Shown: one piece after another, positions 8,611-19,365 of the stretch
Layout: every line of letters starts with the position of its first letter
How positions within the stretch are numbered: the first letter of the stretch is position 1
NCBI GenBank assembly: GCA_016283935.1
Contig: JAEENX010000013.1
Coordinates: 1 to 64,000 of the forward strand
DNA length: 64,000 bases
Direction of reading: 5' to 3'
From: Bacilli bacterium
GTDB taxonomy: Bacteria; Bacillota_I; Bacilli_A; RF39; UBA660
Position numbers and translations under genes: made by a program
Notes under the pieces: generated by a model
What the model was told of the DNA's origin: nothing
The model's input: the letters and a program-made list of their open reading frames with translations, nothing else
The model's database searches: none

Positions 8611-9475
8611 ATTTATTTTTTATAACTTTAATTATACCAGTTTCTGATTCCTTTTCATGAACTTCTTCACCATAGTTTAAAGCTAGCCCTAAGACGAACA
8701 TATAAGAAACAAAATATAACCATACCATCAGTAATGCTAAATTACTAAGTGATGAATATAGTAAGTTATATGTTGTCATATTTTGAGATGTATAATTATA
8801 AAACATTGTTATTATATACCATCCAACTGATGTAACAAATGCACCAGTTCCAATATTAGTTTTATCTCTTACTCTATCAGGAGCAAAATTATAAAAAACT
8901 CTTAAGAAAATATATATTACAACAATAGTAAATATAGGATAAGCAATTGTATATACATTTATTAACAATCCATATCCTGGTATTTCTTTTAACATCTCTA
9001 ATAAGTTTTGACTAAAGATTGGAAATATTAACATGAATATTATTAATAACACAACCATCATAGTCATGAATATAGCTTTAATTCTTCTTTTTAACCATGT
9101 AGATTGATTAATACCATATATTTGATTAGATATAAGTATTATTGTATTACATCCGTTAGTGGCGATATAAAACATCCATACAAACATTATAATAACACCA
9201 ATACCAATACCACCTTTAAATGTTGGTACTAATAATTCTACTGCACCAGGAATAAATCCTAACATATCTAAAACAGAATCTACTTTAATTTCAAATAAAC
9301 CAGCAATATAAGAAGCAAATGTTACAATTGGAACTAAAGATAAAAGTATAAAGAATGCTAATTGACCAGGAAGAATAGCCATCTCTGGTTTCTTAATAAT
9401 AGACCAAATAGCACTCGAATACTTTTTAAATCTGCTTTTAGCTTTATTAACAAATTTATTAGATTTGTTATTCAT
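8609..9475 (-). CDS. YihY/BrkB-family inner membrane protein
   Basis: Polytopic membrane protein of the YihY (formerly 'ribonuclease BN') family; the molecular function is not established. The 288 residues contain about six membrane segments and the typical LAFFILLSLVPIV and APDRVRDK segments with a hydrophobic C-terminal half. The ATG overlaps the last codons of the upstream GGDEF-like gene by 8 nt, so the two are coupled. Confidence 0.88.
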   Translation of the reverse strand: MNNKSNKFVNKAKSRFKKYSSAIWSIIKKPEMAILPGQLAFFILLSLVPIVTFASYIAGLFEIKVDSVLDMLGFIPGAVELLVPTFKGGIGIGVIIMFVWMFYIATNGCNTIILISNQIYGINQSTWLKRRIKAIFMTMMVVLLIIFMLIFPIFSQNLLEMLKEIPGYGLLINVYTIAYPIFTIVVIYIFLRVFYNFAPDRVRDKTNIGTGAFVTSVGWYIITMFYNYTSQNMTTYNLLYSSLSNLALLMVWLYFVSYMFVLGLALNYGEEVHEKESETGIIKVIKNK

Positions 9476-11501
9476 GTCTATCCTCTTCTAACCCTTTATT
9501 CTCTTTCATCTTAATGTAAGCTTCGTTATAGGCATCTTCAATTAATTTAGTATCATTTTCAATCATACTGAATCCCATAGCTACACCATAATCATGAGGT
9601 AATTTCTTAAATCCTTTAACTAATCTCTTCATGTAAGATAAAACTTGTTTTTCAGAATAACCTACCATATATACAAAGAACTCATTACCATCAGTTCTCA
9701 TTATTTCAGAGTTATCAACTTGAGTACGTATTAATACATTAGAAGCAGCTTGAATTTGTTTATCTCCTTCTTCATGTCCTAATAAGTCATTTAATTCTTT
9801 AACTCTATTACAATCTAAAACTATACAAGCTTGAGGATAAATTCTATTTTTATTCCATACTTTAATCTTTTCATTATAATAATTTCTATTCTTTAATGAA
9901 GTTAATAAATCAATATATTTGATTCTATCTTCTTTCTTAACTTTAGTATCAAGATTTAATCTTCTTCTCTTCTTGAATGTGAAGCCAGATATTACTATAA
10001 CAACAGCAAGTGATATTAAAATACCAAAAGCAATATTTGTAATAAATGTTCCACGTTTGCTTACTTTATTATAAGTAGTAACACCCATTCTAACTAAATC
10101 TGAAGGATCTATAGTTTTAGTATAAGCACTAAATAATCTATAGAATGGATCTTGATCATTTTCATATCTGAATGCATATGTATTATCAGTTAAATATCCT
10201 CTATATCTAACTGAGTAATTATTATTGTTTTTATAAACATAATAAGTAACAACATTTTCATCTAAGATGATAATATGTTCACCTCTTAATAATTTCTTTA
10301 AATCAGAAGTATTCTTATATGTTTTAATAGTAATACCTTCTATTTCTTTAATAGCTTCATATAAATATGAATTTTCTTGAACATATACTTCATGGTTAGA
10401 TAAACCAGATATATTTGTTAAAGATAAATCAATACTATTATCAGCAATTATTTCATAGTTAATTGTATTTAATGCACCAGCATCAATATAATTAGTTGTT
10501 AAATTATAGTAGTTATAATATAAATTAATTTTATTTTCGATAGCAGCTCTAGCTAATTCTTCAGGATTTTTATATTTTTTAAATGTGAATTCAACATTTG
10601 AAAAATTACTGAATGAATGTAAGTATTGAGCTGTAATACCACCATATTCACCACTTGCAAGTATTTCATATGGGGCATTTTCAGCAAATCCATATGTATA
10701 TGTTTTACTTGTCAATTGTGCTTCTTCTGCTTCTGTAATACCTAATTGTTTAACAAATAAATTATAGTTATTTTTATCATATGAAGTAGTAAAATTCTTA
10801 TCTTTCCATGAATTAAAAGTCTTAGTTAAAATACTATTATACATTTCATTATCAGATAATCTAAAATAGTAATATTTATTTAAATCACTTATATGATAAA
10901 TAATATTAACATTATTTGATACTAATTGATCTTTATATTCATTTAACGGAACAATTGCGTATGCAACTTCTCCGTTACCTAATGCTTCAGTAATCGCATT
11001 ATAAGATTCATAAGATTTAAATTGATCTTTAGATACTTCATAATAGTTAGCAACAATATCTAAACTAGTGTTTAATACACCAGCTTTTAATTCTTTAATT
11101 TTAGAACCGTCATTTATAATTCCATTTGTTTTACTAATTAATACATAATGATCTTTGTATAATAATAAACTTTTACTATCCCATGTATTAGAAACATAGA
11201 ATCCATATCCAAATGAATCAGATAAATATGAAATAGTATTTTTATTAATATCTACTTGTAATTCATCACTTAAATAATTAACAAAATCAAAGAATACACC
11301 AGCACCTGTATTACCAAATACTGGTAAATCATTCGGAATTGCTATAGATAATACTTTAGTTTTATTATTATCTAACCATTCTTTTTCTTTTATAGATAAT
11401 GAATTTTCATCTACTAATATATTAAATAATCCAATACCTATTCCTGTTATTACAGCGATAGCTATAATAACGATTATAACCACCTTTTGCCATCTTCTCA
11501 T
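9468..11501 (-). CDS. membrane sensor with tandem solute-binding-like domains and degenerate GGDEF domain
   Basis: 677 residues: an N-terminal membrane segment (about 5-28), two consecutive extracytoplasmic regions resembling bacterial solute-binding (SBP_bac_3/HisK-sensor) domains (about 37-250 and 265-460), a second membrane segment (about 488-508) and a C-terminal GGDEF-type domain (about 530-665). The domain keeps the Asp of VLDCNR and the NDLLGHEEGD motif, but the signature reads DGNEF near 604-608 instead of GGDEF, losing the first Gly and replacing the catalytic acidic residue with Asn. Diguanylate cyclase activity is therefore unlikely; a ligand-sensing or binding role is more plausible. 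AGGTG precedes the ATG. It lies between a one-TM hypothetical gene (20 nt upstream) and yihY. Confidence 0.8.
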   Translation of the reverse strand: MRRWQKVVIIVIIAIAVITGIGIGLFNILVDENSLSIKEKEWLDNNKTKVLSIAIPNDLPVFGNTGAGVFFDFVNYLSDELQVDINKNTISYLSDSFGYGFYVSNTWDSKSLLLYKDHYVLISKTNGIINDGSKIKELKAGVLNTSLDIVANYYEVSKDQFKSYESYNAITEALGNGEVAYAIVPLNEYKDQLVSNNVNIIYHISDLNKYYYFRLSDNEMYNSILTKTFNSWKDKNFTTSYDKNNYNLFVKQLGITEAEEAQLTSKTYTYGFAENAPYEILASGEYGGITAQYLHSFSNFSNVEFTFKKYKNPEELARAAIENKINLYYNYYNLTTNYIDAGALNTINYEIIADNSIDLSLTNISGLSNHEVYVQENSYLYEAIKEIEGITIKTYKNTSDLKKLLRGEHIIILDENVVTYYVYKNNNNYSVRYRGYLTDNTYAFRYENDQDPFYRLFSAYTKTIDPSDLVRMGVTTYNKVSKRGTFITNIAFGILISLAVVIVISGFTFKKRRRLNLDTKVKKEDRIKYIDLLTSLKNRNYYNEKIKVWNKNRIYPQACIVLDCNRVKELNDLLGHEEGDKQIQAASNVLIRTQVDNSEIMRTDGNEFFVYMVGYSEKQVLSYMKRLVKGFKKLPHDYGVAMGFSMIENDTKLIEDAYNEAYIKMKENKGLEEDRHE

Positions 11502-11521
11502 AGCTTTTCACCTATTTTCTT

Positions 11522-12010
11522 TTATTCCTCGGTTTTATCTTTATTTACATTGTAATTAGCCCAAGAAATAACTGTTTTTCCTCTTCCTTTAGATCCAAAA
11601 TATGAACCCATATCTTTTCTAGATACAATAAATTGAATATCACATGTTGATTTAGTATATTCACTAATTGCTTCAAGTGAACTAGTTGCAACACCTTGAA
11701 TAGTTTCATTTGTTACTGAAGGATCAACTTCGAATTCAATATAAATAATCTTACCTTGAGTTCTAACATTTGATTTAACAATTCCTTCTTTAGCAGAATA
11801 CCATTCTTTTATAGCATTAACATCTTTATCAATTTCATCTTGTTTAATTCCTTCTAATCTAACTCCATAAGAATCTCCAGAAGCTTGATGAATGAAGTAT
11901 ACAAGTACACTTCCGCCTAGAAGTAAAATACATACTAATGAAACCATCATTAAGATGCAATATATTCTATTATTCTTATAAAATTTTTTAATTGTTCCCT
12001 TTTTAACCAT
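11522..12010 (-). CDS. single-pass membrane hypothetical protein
   Basis: 162 residues, unrecognised. A basic N-terminus is followed by one membrane segment (about 18-40) and an extracytoplasmic domain of roughly 115 residues. It heads a three-gene unit with the degenerate GGDEF sensor and YihY, so it could be a partner of the sensor; that is inference from position only. GAGGTGAATTATA precedes the ATG and an extended -10 lies at 12040-12048. Confidence 0.65.
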   Translation of the reverse strand: MVKKGTIKKFYKNNRIYCILMMVSLVCILLLGGSVLVYFIHQASGDSYGVRLEGIKQDEIDKDVNAIKEWYSAKEGIVKSNVRTQGKIIYIEFEVDPSVTNETIQGVATSSLEAISEYTKSTCDIQFIVSRKDMGSYFGSKGRGKTVISWANYNVNKDKTEE

Positions 12011-12039
12011 TATAATTCACCTCGAAATTAGTTATTTAA

Positions 12040-12048
12040 ATTATAACA
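12040..12048 (-). promoter_or_regulatory. extended -10 promoter of the 8609-12010 operon
   Basis: TGTTATAAT on the minus strand, 30 nt upstream of the ATG at 12010. Confidence 0.5.
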
Positions 12049-12071
12049 TATTCTCATAATTTAATACATAC

Positions 12072-12101
12072 AAAAAGAAGAACTATTATATTCTTCTTTT
12101 T
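12072..12101 (-). terminator. intrinsic terminator downstream of ligA
   Basis: AAAAGAAGAA pairs with TTCTTCTTTT, lying about 110 nt beyond the ligA stop. The stretch between ligA and this hairpin is almost pure A/T and holds no gene that I can see. Confidence 0.6.
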
Positions 12102-12209
12102 CTTTTTTTCTTTTGTTCTTTATTAATTAAATATATACTTTTTTAATACTTAATTTTGTATTACCAATAATATTTAATATAAATTATTTAAACAATAACA
12201 AATAATAAA

Positions 12210-14204
<1,995 letters not shown>

Positions 14205-14212
14205 CTATATAT

Positions 14213-14221
14213 ATTATACCA
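14213..14221 (-). promoter_or_regulatory. extended -10 promoter of ligA
   Basis: TGGTATAAT on the minus strand, 18 nt upstream of the ATG. The predicted 5' leader would be only about 10-12 nt. Confidence 0.55.
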
Positions 14222-14242
14222 AATTATAAGTTTTTATTCATT

Positions 14243-14268
14243 AAAAAAGGAAGAATTATCTTCCTCTT
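14243..14268 (-). terminator. intrinsic terminator of the coiled-coil gene
   Basis: GAGGAAGA pairs with TTCTTCC, then TTTTTT. The 5' arm is the final Arg-Gly-Arg codons. Confidence 0.75.
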
Positions 14269-14879
14269 TTTTGTCCATTTTGTTTAGCAATTTTAGCACG
14301 TTGTTGTTCTACTTTCATCATTAATAAAATTTGTGCTCTCTTAAGTTCAATTTTAACCATTTTATTTCTGATTTGTCTTAAAGCAGCTCTTGTTGAATCA
14401 TATGTAGTCATTACTTTTTCAACATACTTTTGATATTCATCTAATTCTTTTTCAGCTTTAGCTAATTCAGCTTTTAATGTAGTAATCTTAGTTTTGTATT
14501 TAGCTTCTTCTTCTTGACTTATTTGGAAATCAGAAGATTGCTTCTTTGGTGAATCGCCAAATAAAGCTGTTTCATAACTACCAATTTCAGATTGAATACC
14601 TAAAGGAGTAGCAAAATATTTATAATATTCTCCTCTTCCTGCTTCAGCAGCTAAAATTTTATCATATTCTGGTCTTAATTGTTTTACTTGTCTAGTTAAT
14701 ACATTTTTACTAGATCTTAAACTAGCACTTTCAGTATTTATATTTTTTAATTTAGCTTCATTAGATAATGTTTCATCATTATTTTTTGCTTCAACATTAG
14801 TATGTAACATATCTAAATCATTAGATATTTCATTTGTTGTTTTTTGCATTTCATCTAATTTTTCATTAGTAAACCCCAT
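14256..14879 (-). CDS. coiled-coil hypothetical protein
   Basis: 207 residues, mostly charged heptad-like sequence with two long predicted coiled coils (about 1-75 and 118-200) separated by a less regular segment containing TPLGIQSEIGSYE. It has no signal or membrane segment, so it is probably cytosolic. I do not recognise a family. The ATG at 14879 is chosen because AGAGGTG is 6 nt upstream; the frame extends 13 hydrophobic codons further without a ribosome site. The C-terminus is strongly basic and its last codons form half of the terminator. Confidence 0.7.
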   Translation of the reverse strand: MGFTNEKLDEMQKTTNEISNDLDMLHTNVEAKNNDETLSNEAKLKNINTESASLRSSKNVLTRQVKQLRPEYDKILAAEAGRGEYYKYFATPLGIQSEIGSYETALFGDSPKKQSSDFQISQEEEAKYKTKITTLKAELAKAEKELDEYQKYVEKVMTTYDSTRAALRQIRNKMVKIELKRAQILLMMKVEQQRAKIAKQNGQKRGR

Positions 14880-14908
14880 GTCTTTCACCTCTAATAATAT
14901 AATAACAT

Positions 14909-14936
14909 AAAAAAACAATAATATTAAATTATTGCC
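14909..14936 (-). terminator. intrinsic terminator of the nucleotidyltransferase gene
   Basis: CAATAAT pairs with ATTATTG followed by TTTTTTT on the minus strand. Confidence 0.75.
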
Positions 14937-14946
14937 TTTTTAAAGT

Positions 14947-14960
14947 GTAAAGCGCTTTAC
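14947..14960. promoter_or_regulatory. perfect 14-bp palindrome GTAAAGCGCTTTAC
   Basis: A perfect dyad with a central CG, spanning the stop codon of the nucleotidyltransferase gene. Such palindromes are typical LacI/CcpA-family operators, but the outer positions do not match the cre consensus. It lies upstream of the promoter region of the coiled-coil gene. Confidence 0.35.
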
Positions 14961-15844
14961 CATAAATTTGCAGGATAAACGCCATTTTCTATTTCTTTTT
15001 CAATATATTCTTTAAGATATTCAGCATCTTCTTTATAAGTCATTCCTACCCATATAGAATCGGTTGGAATATCTAAAATAGTTTTACCTTCTTTAATACT
15101 ATCATCCATAATGTCTGGTAATAACATTTCGTAATCCATTAAATTGTCTCTATGTTTTTCAAAATCTTCTTTCATAACATTACCAATTTTAGTAATCATA
15201 TCCATTGTAAAACCATTCATTAACATAGAACATGAATTATTTTTTTCAACAACGAACTCTTGTTTATTTTTATCTAAAGGAGTACATCTAACTTTATCAC
15301 CATCAAGAACACATGATGATTCAACGATTTCTTTTATAATACCATTTTCAGATTTAATAACTCCTCTTTTGACAGCACCATTTTCTGATAATGTATCAGC
15401 CAAATGATATCCAATTACAGAATAGTTATCTGAATCTAATGCTTTAGATAAATCTTCAAAAGCTTTATCTCCATAGAAATCATCTGCAGTTATTACTCCA
15501 AAGTTTCCTTCTATTTCATTTCTTGCACAATAAATTGCATGTGCTGTTCCCCAAGGTTTAACTCTTCCCTCTGGAACTTCAAAACCTTCAGGTATATCTT
15601 CTAATTTTTGGAAAGCATATCCAACTTTAACTTTCCCTTCTAATCTCTTTCCAATTGTACTTTTAAATAAGTCTAAATATTCCTCTCTTATAACAAATAC
15701 AACTTTTGTAAATCCATACTTGATTGCAGAATAAACAGAATAATCCATGATGAACTCATCATTTGGTCCAACCGGATAAGTTTGTTTCATACCTCCAAAT
15801 CTAGATCCCATTCCAGCAGCTAATACTACTAATGTCTTTTCCAT
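14957..15844 (-). CDS. NTP-transferase-fold sugar-nucleotidyltransferase-like protein
   Basis: 295 residues of the nucleotidyltransferase superfamily that activates sugar phosphates. The N-terminal signature LAAGMGSRFGGMKQTYPVG is the nucleotide-binding loop, and VITADDFYGDKAF supplies the metal-binding Asp. It matches a widespread but functionally unassigned group rather than GalU, RfbA or GlmU, so I give no symbol. The ATG at 15844 follows GGGTGAATTGAAA. It is monocistronic, with a terminator 20-50 nt downstream, and could feed the envelope glycan genes at 47901-55794, but nothing in the sequence proves this. Confidence 0.8.
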   Translation of the reverse strand: MEKTLVVLAAGMGSRFGGMKQTYPVGPNDEFIMDYSVYSAIKYGFTKVVFVIREEYLDLFKSTIGKRLEGKVKVGYAFQKLEDIPEGFEVPEGRVKPWGTAHAIYCARNEIEGNFGVITADDFYGDKAFEDLSKALDSDNYSVIGYHLADTLSENGAVKRGVIKSENGIIKEIVESSCVLDGDKVRCTPLDKNKQEFVVEKNNSCSMLMNGFTMDMITKIGNVMKEDFEKHRDNLMDYEMLLPDIMDDSIKEGKTILDIPTDSIWVGMTYKEDAEYLKEYIEKEIENGVYPANLW

Positions 15845-15900
15845 TTTCAATTCACCCAAATTCATTATATAACAAAAATAAAAAAATGATACATAAAATA

Positions 15901-16011
15901 TCATTTAATTATCATAGCTATATTTTGAACAAAAAAATCATTTGTTAATAATAAAAATAAATTTATTAAGCCAATTAAAATTGATATAAAAATAATTACT
16001 CTACTAAACAT
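15901..16011 (-). CDS. 36-residue single-pass membrane microprotein
   Basis: A short frame starting MFSRVIIFISILIGLINLFL and ending in TGA. AGGTG lies 6 nt before its ATG and overlaps the end of the preceding gene (16017-16325), so translation would be coupled. The peptide is almost entirely one hydrophobic helix with a polar tail. No family is recognised. The well-placed ribosome site and tight spacing are the evidence that it is real. Confidence 0.45.
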   Translation of the reverse strand: MFSRVIIFISILIGLINLFLLLTNDFFVQNIAMIIK

Positions 16012-16016
16012 ATAAA

Positions 16017-16325
16017 TCACCTTTTATTCCAATCTTGATTAGGACAAGAAATATTTTCAAAATGACTATAATCAAAATCATAAAGCTTGCAATTCATCTT
16101 ACTAGGATCAGAAGAATCAACAACACAATCAACAACCTCAGAACAAGCATATCTTCTTTTAGGATGGTCAACTTTATATTTCAAGTATAATACAATTCCA
16201 AAAAAGAATACTTGTATTATAAAAACAGTAACTATTAGAGTTTCATTCTTCTTGTTTCTAACAAAAGAAACACAGCTAATTATTAGTAAAACAATTTGAA
16301 TAATTATCAACAAAATCATACACAT
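16017..16325 (-). CDS. small two-pass membrane protein
   Basis: About 102 residues with two membrane segments (about 2-20 and 31-50) and a Cys-containing C-terminal tail (ACSEVVDCVV, KMNCKLY, ISCPN) probably outside the cell. Not recognised. The start is uncertain: GAGGCG lies 11 nt before the ATG at 16325, a second ATG is two codons later, and an upstream TTG would overlap the ribosome site. A TGTTATAAT promoter lies at 16351-16359. The 36-residue membrane peptide follows directly. Confidence 0.6.
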   Translation of the reverse strand: MCMILLIIIQIVLLIISCVSFVRNKKNETLIVTVFIIQVFFFGIVLYLKYKVDHPKRRYACSEVVDCVVDSSDPSKMNCKLYDFDYSHFENISCPNQDWNKR

Positions 16326-16350
16326 ATTTAAACACGCCTCTATCAATTAA

Positions 16351-16359
16351 ATTATAACA
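16351..16359 (-). promoter_or_regulatory. extended -10 promoter of the 16017-16325 gene
   Basis: TGTTATAAT on the minus strand, abutting the T-tract of the pcrA terminator. Confidence 0.45.
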
Positions 16360-16387
16360 AAAAAAGATTTATTTCTAAATCTTTTTA
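16359..16387 (-). terminator. intrinsic terminator of pcrA
   Basis: AAAAGATTTAG pairs with TAAATCTTTT followed by T-run; the last pcrA codons and the stop form the 5' arm. Confidence 0.7.
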
Positions 16388-18462
16388 ATACTCTTATGAT
16401 TTTTCATCAATTTCTTTACACCAGTTTTAAATGCAACATCTATTAATGATCCATCTACTTTTATAACTACACCTAAACCCAATGTTTCATGTTCAATAGT
16501 ATCACCTTGTTGAATATCTTCATTAGATCCTTCTTTATACATCTTACGAGTATCAATTCTTTCTTGATAAGATTCACCAGGAATATTATTAATAGATTCA
16601 ATATAATCTTTATCTATTTCATCTATAAATCTTGAAGGCATATTATTATTTTCTTTACCATATAACATTCTTCTTTTTGCATTTGTTAAATATAGAAGTT
16701 CTTTTGCTCTAGTTATACCAACATAGCAAAGTCTTCTTTCTTCTTCTAATCCATCTTCTTCAAGTAAAGCATTTGAATGTGGGAATATTCCTTCTTCCAT
16801 TCCTACTAAGAATACAACACCAAACTCTAAACCTTTAGAACCATGAAGAGTCATTAATGTTACTTCATCTCCATCTTCTCTATGTTGAGACATATCAGCA
16901 ACTAGTGATATTTCTTCAAGGAATTCTCCTAAGTCAACTGATCCTTCAACTGATTCAAAGTTTTCAGTAACAGATTTAAATTCCATTAAATTATCTAATC
17001 TTAATTCATCTTCTAATTTAGCATTTTGAGTTAAGTCTTTATCTATTTCAGCTTTAACAATAATATCATCAATTAAATCAGTTAAAGACATCTTAGTACT
17101 ATCTTCAATTAATTCACCAATTAAGTTTTTAAATTTAATTTCTTTAGGTGTTGATAATGCATCAAACATTGAACAACCATTTCCTTCAGCATAAGCTTCT
17201 AGTTTATCAACTGCTGCATCACCAATTCCTCTTTTAGGATAATTAATAATTCTTCTTAAAGATATATTATCATTTGGATTATATATTAATCTTAAATATG
17301 CAATTAAATCTTTAATTTCTTTTCTATTATAGAAGTAAATACTACCTACAACTTTATAAGGAATATTATTAGCAACTATCTCTTCTTCAAATACACGTGA
17401 TTGTCCATTTGTTCTATAAAGAATAGCTATATCACTTCTTTTATAACCATCTTTTAATAACTTCTTTATTTCATCTACTACTTGCTTAGCTTCATGTCTT
17501 TCATCATAGCTGCGCATGTATTTAACTTTAACACCTTCACCTTTTTCAGACCAAAGTTTTAAATCTTTTCTATTAACATTATTTTTAATAACACAGTTAG
17601 CTGCATTAAGAATATTATTTGTACTTCTATAGTTTTCTTCTAATTTAATAACATGACAGTTGGTATAATCATTTTCAAAGTTAATTATGTTTTTATAATC
17701 AGCTTGTCTAAATGCATATATACTTTGATTCATATCACCTACTACAAATATATTTTTATATTTATTAGCAAGTAATTTACTTAATTTATATTGAACAGGG
17801 TTAGTATCTTGATACTCATCAATTAATATATATTGATATCTATCTTGATACTTTTCTAATATATCAGCATGATCTCTAAATAGTTCAACAGGTTTAACTA
17901 ATAAATCATCAAAATCTAATACATTTGATTCAGCTAGTATTCTTTGATAAGTATGATAAATATCAACACACATCTTATCAAATTGAGTGTTCCATACTCT
18001 ATCCATTTCAGCATCGGACATCATTTCGTTTTTAATTAAAGATATTCTATTTCTTATAGCATATGGACTAAATTTTTTAGGATCTATATTATTATTTTTT
18101 AAAATCTTTTTTATAACAGATAAACAATCTTCTGAATCTATAATATTAAAATTATTTTGTAATCCACATAATTCATAATTTTCTCTTATTACTCTTAAAC
18201 CAAATGAGTGAAAAGTTCCAATGAAAGATCTTACATCACCAATCATATTAAATACTCTATCTCTCATTTCACCAGCTGCTTTATTAGTAAATGTAATAGC
18301 TAAGATATTATAACCTTTAACTCCACTTTCAATTAAATTAACAATTCTAGTAGTTAATACTTTAGTTTTACCTGAACCAGCTCCAGCCATTACTAGACAT
18401 GGTCCATCTATATGTTTAACCGCTTCCAATTGTTGTTCATTTAATCCATCAAAATTTACCAT
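16375..18462 (-). CDS. pcrA: ATP-dependent 3'-5' DNA helicase PcrA/UvrD
   Basis: Superfamily 1 helicase acting in nucleotide-excision repair and clearance of stalled complexes. The Walker A AGAGSGKT is at about 26-33; later motifs include TFTNKAA (Ia), LIDEYQDTN (II), GDMNQSIYAFR (III), LEENYRST (IV), TLHGSKGLEF (V) and YVGITRAKELLYL (VI). The short C-terminal GDTIEHETLGLGVV segment is typical of PcrA. 695 residues. The ATG at 18462 follows AAGGA; an upstream in-frame ATG at 18480 has no ribosome site and lies just below the -10 box. Confidence 0.97.
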   Translation of the reverse strand: MVNFDGLNEQQLEAVKHIDGPCLVMAGAGSGKTKVLTTRIVNLIESGVKGYNILAITFTNKAAGEMRDRVFNMIGDVRSFIGTFHSFGLRVIRENYELCGLQNNFNIIDSEDCLSVIKKILKNNNIDPKKFSPYAIRNRISLIKNEMMSDAEMDRVWNTQFDKMCVDIYHTYQRILAESNVLDFDDLLVKPVELFRDHADILEKYQDRYQYILIDEYQDTNPVQYKLSKLLANKYKNIFVVGDMNQSIYAFRQADYKNIINFENDYTNCHVIKLEENYRSTNNILNAANCVIKNNVNRKDLKLWSEKGEGVKVKYMRSYDERHEAKQVVDEIKKLLKDGYKRSDIAILYRTNGQSRVFEEEIVANNIPYKVVGSIYFYNRKEIKDLIAYLRLIYNPNDNISLRRIINYPKRGIGDAAVDKLEAYAEGNGCSMFDALSTPKEIKFKNLIGELIEDSTKMSLTDLIDDIIVKAEIDKDLTQNAKLEDELRLDNLMEFKSVTENFESVEGSVDLGEFLEEISLVADMSQHREDGDEVTLMTLHGSKGLEFGVVFLVGMEEGIFPHSNALLEEDGLEEERRLCYVGITRAKELLYLTNAKRRMLYGKENNNMPSRFIDEIDKDYIESINNIPGESYQERIDTRKMYKEGSNEDIQQGDTIEHETLGLGVVIKVDGSLIDVAFKTGVKKLMKNHKSIKKI

Positions 18463-18486
18463 GTCTTTTCCTTCTTCCATTTAAAT

Positions 18487-18495
18487 ATTATAGCA
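18487..18495 (-). promoter_or_regulatory. extended -10 promoter of pcrA
   Basis: TGCTATAAT on the minus strand, 25 nt upstream of the pcrA ATG. Confidence 0.5.
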
Positions 18496-18562
18496 AAAAA
18501 CAATTATATTTTTAACTAAGTTTACATATACAAAGTTTAAAACTTTTAAGTTATTAACATTA

Positions 18563-18593
18563 AAAATAAAAAGACAGTTATAACTGTCTTTTA
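18563..18593 (-). terminator. intrinsic terminator after the DUF898 gene
   Basis: AAAGACAGTTA and TAACTGTCTTT form a strong stem with TTATTTTT behind it on the minus strand. Confidence 0.85.
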
Positions 18594-18600
18594 TATTTTA

Positions 18601-18906
18601 TTAATTTGCAAAATGTGTATGTTTAGTTTTCCATTTTCTTAATGCAATGGATAACCAAAATGAATATATTCCTAATGTAATAATACATAGTAATAACCAC
18701 TTAATCCAATTACCAAATAATTGAACAGCAGATCCGTCGAAAGTTAATCTTTTGCCATTTATTACAGTATGTTTTGCTTCCCAACTATAAATCATTGTTA
18801 TAGCCCATGGAGTACATATACCTAATGTTAAAGTAATAATTAAACCTCCTAATATTCTCCAACCTATTAATTGTAATAGACCACCATCAAAATAAGATTC
18901 ACCCAA
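18601..18906 (-). CDS. DUF898-family (YjgN-like) membrane protein
   Basis: 101 residues with two halves of the DUF898 pattern, each carrying a membrane segment, T-L-G-I and an aromatic-rich W..K-H-T block (TLGICTPWAI...WEAKHT and TLGIYSFWL...WKTKHT). Function of the family is unknown. The start codon appears to be TTG, with AAGGATG about 9 nt upstream inside the end of the preceding gene. It forms a two-gene unit with 18909-19328. Confidence 0.75.
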   Translation of the reverse strand: MGESYFDGGLLQLIGWRILGGLIITLTLGICTPWAITMIYSWEAKHTVINGKRLTFDGSAVQLFGNWIKWLLLCIITLGIYSFWLSIALRKWKTKHTHFAN

Positions 18907-18908
18907 AA

Positions 18909-19328
18909 TTAATCATCCTTTCTATTTCTTTTTTCTACATTAAAGCTTATCACTAAAAACAAAGTGTTTCCAATAGCAATAAACCATAAGTAAGATATAA
19001 AGACTGTTTTATTAAAGAGATCCAAAGTTGTTATATAAGTCATAATACCAGCAGCATGCATAATATAAATTAATATAGAAAATAATATAACTTTTATAAA
19101 TGCATATACTTTTAAAACTGTATATTTATATATCTTGCCACTATCAAAAATGTGAATAACAGCAATAGTAATTAATAAAAATAATATTACACATATAATA
19201 AATAAATATACATAAACATGATTAAGAATTTGATCATTTAAATAAACCATTGTGAAAGTAAATAAAAGAACTATTTCAATCAATGGAAAATTATATAAAA
19301 ACAAATCTATTATCCTATTACCTCTCAT
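18909..19328 (-). CDS. four-pass membrane hypothetical protein
   Basis: 139 residues, almost entirely hydrophobic, with four predicted membrane segments (about 11-28, 38-60, 69-91, 107-128) and a short charged C-terminus (EKRNRKDD). AGGAGGG sits before the ATG. It is cotranscribed with the DUF898 gene, 2 nt away. I do not recognise a family. Confidence 0.65.
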   Translation of the reverse strand: MRGNRIIDLFLYNFPLIEIVLLFTFTMVYLNDQILNHVYVYLFIICVILFLLITIAVIHIFDSGKIYKYTVLKVYAFIKVILFSILIYIMHAAGIMTYITTLDLFNKTVFISYLWFIAIGNTLFLVISFNVEKRNRKDD

Positions 19329-19365
19329 ATAAACCCTCCTATGAGCATACTATAAATCAAGTCAA

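Noticed and set aside
12102-12209. Small gene in the AT-rich gap after ligA
   Set aside because: No start codon with a ribosome site and no open frame of useful length on either strand.
14947-14960. CcpA cre site
   Set aside because: The core resembles one, but the flanking TG...CA positions of the consensus do not fit, so it is reported only as a palindrome.
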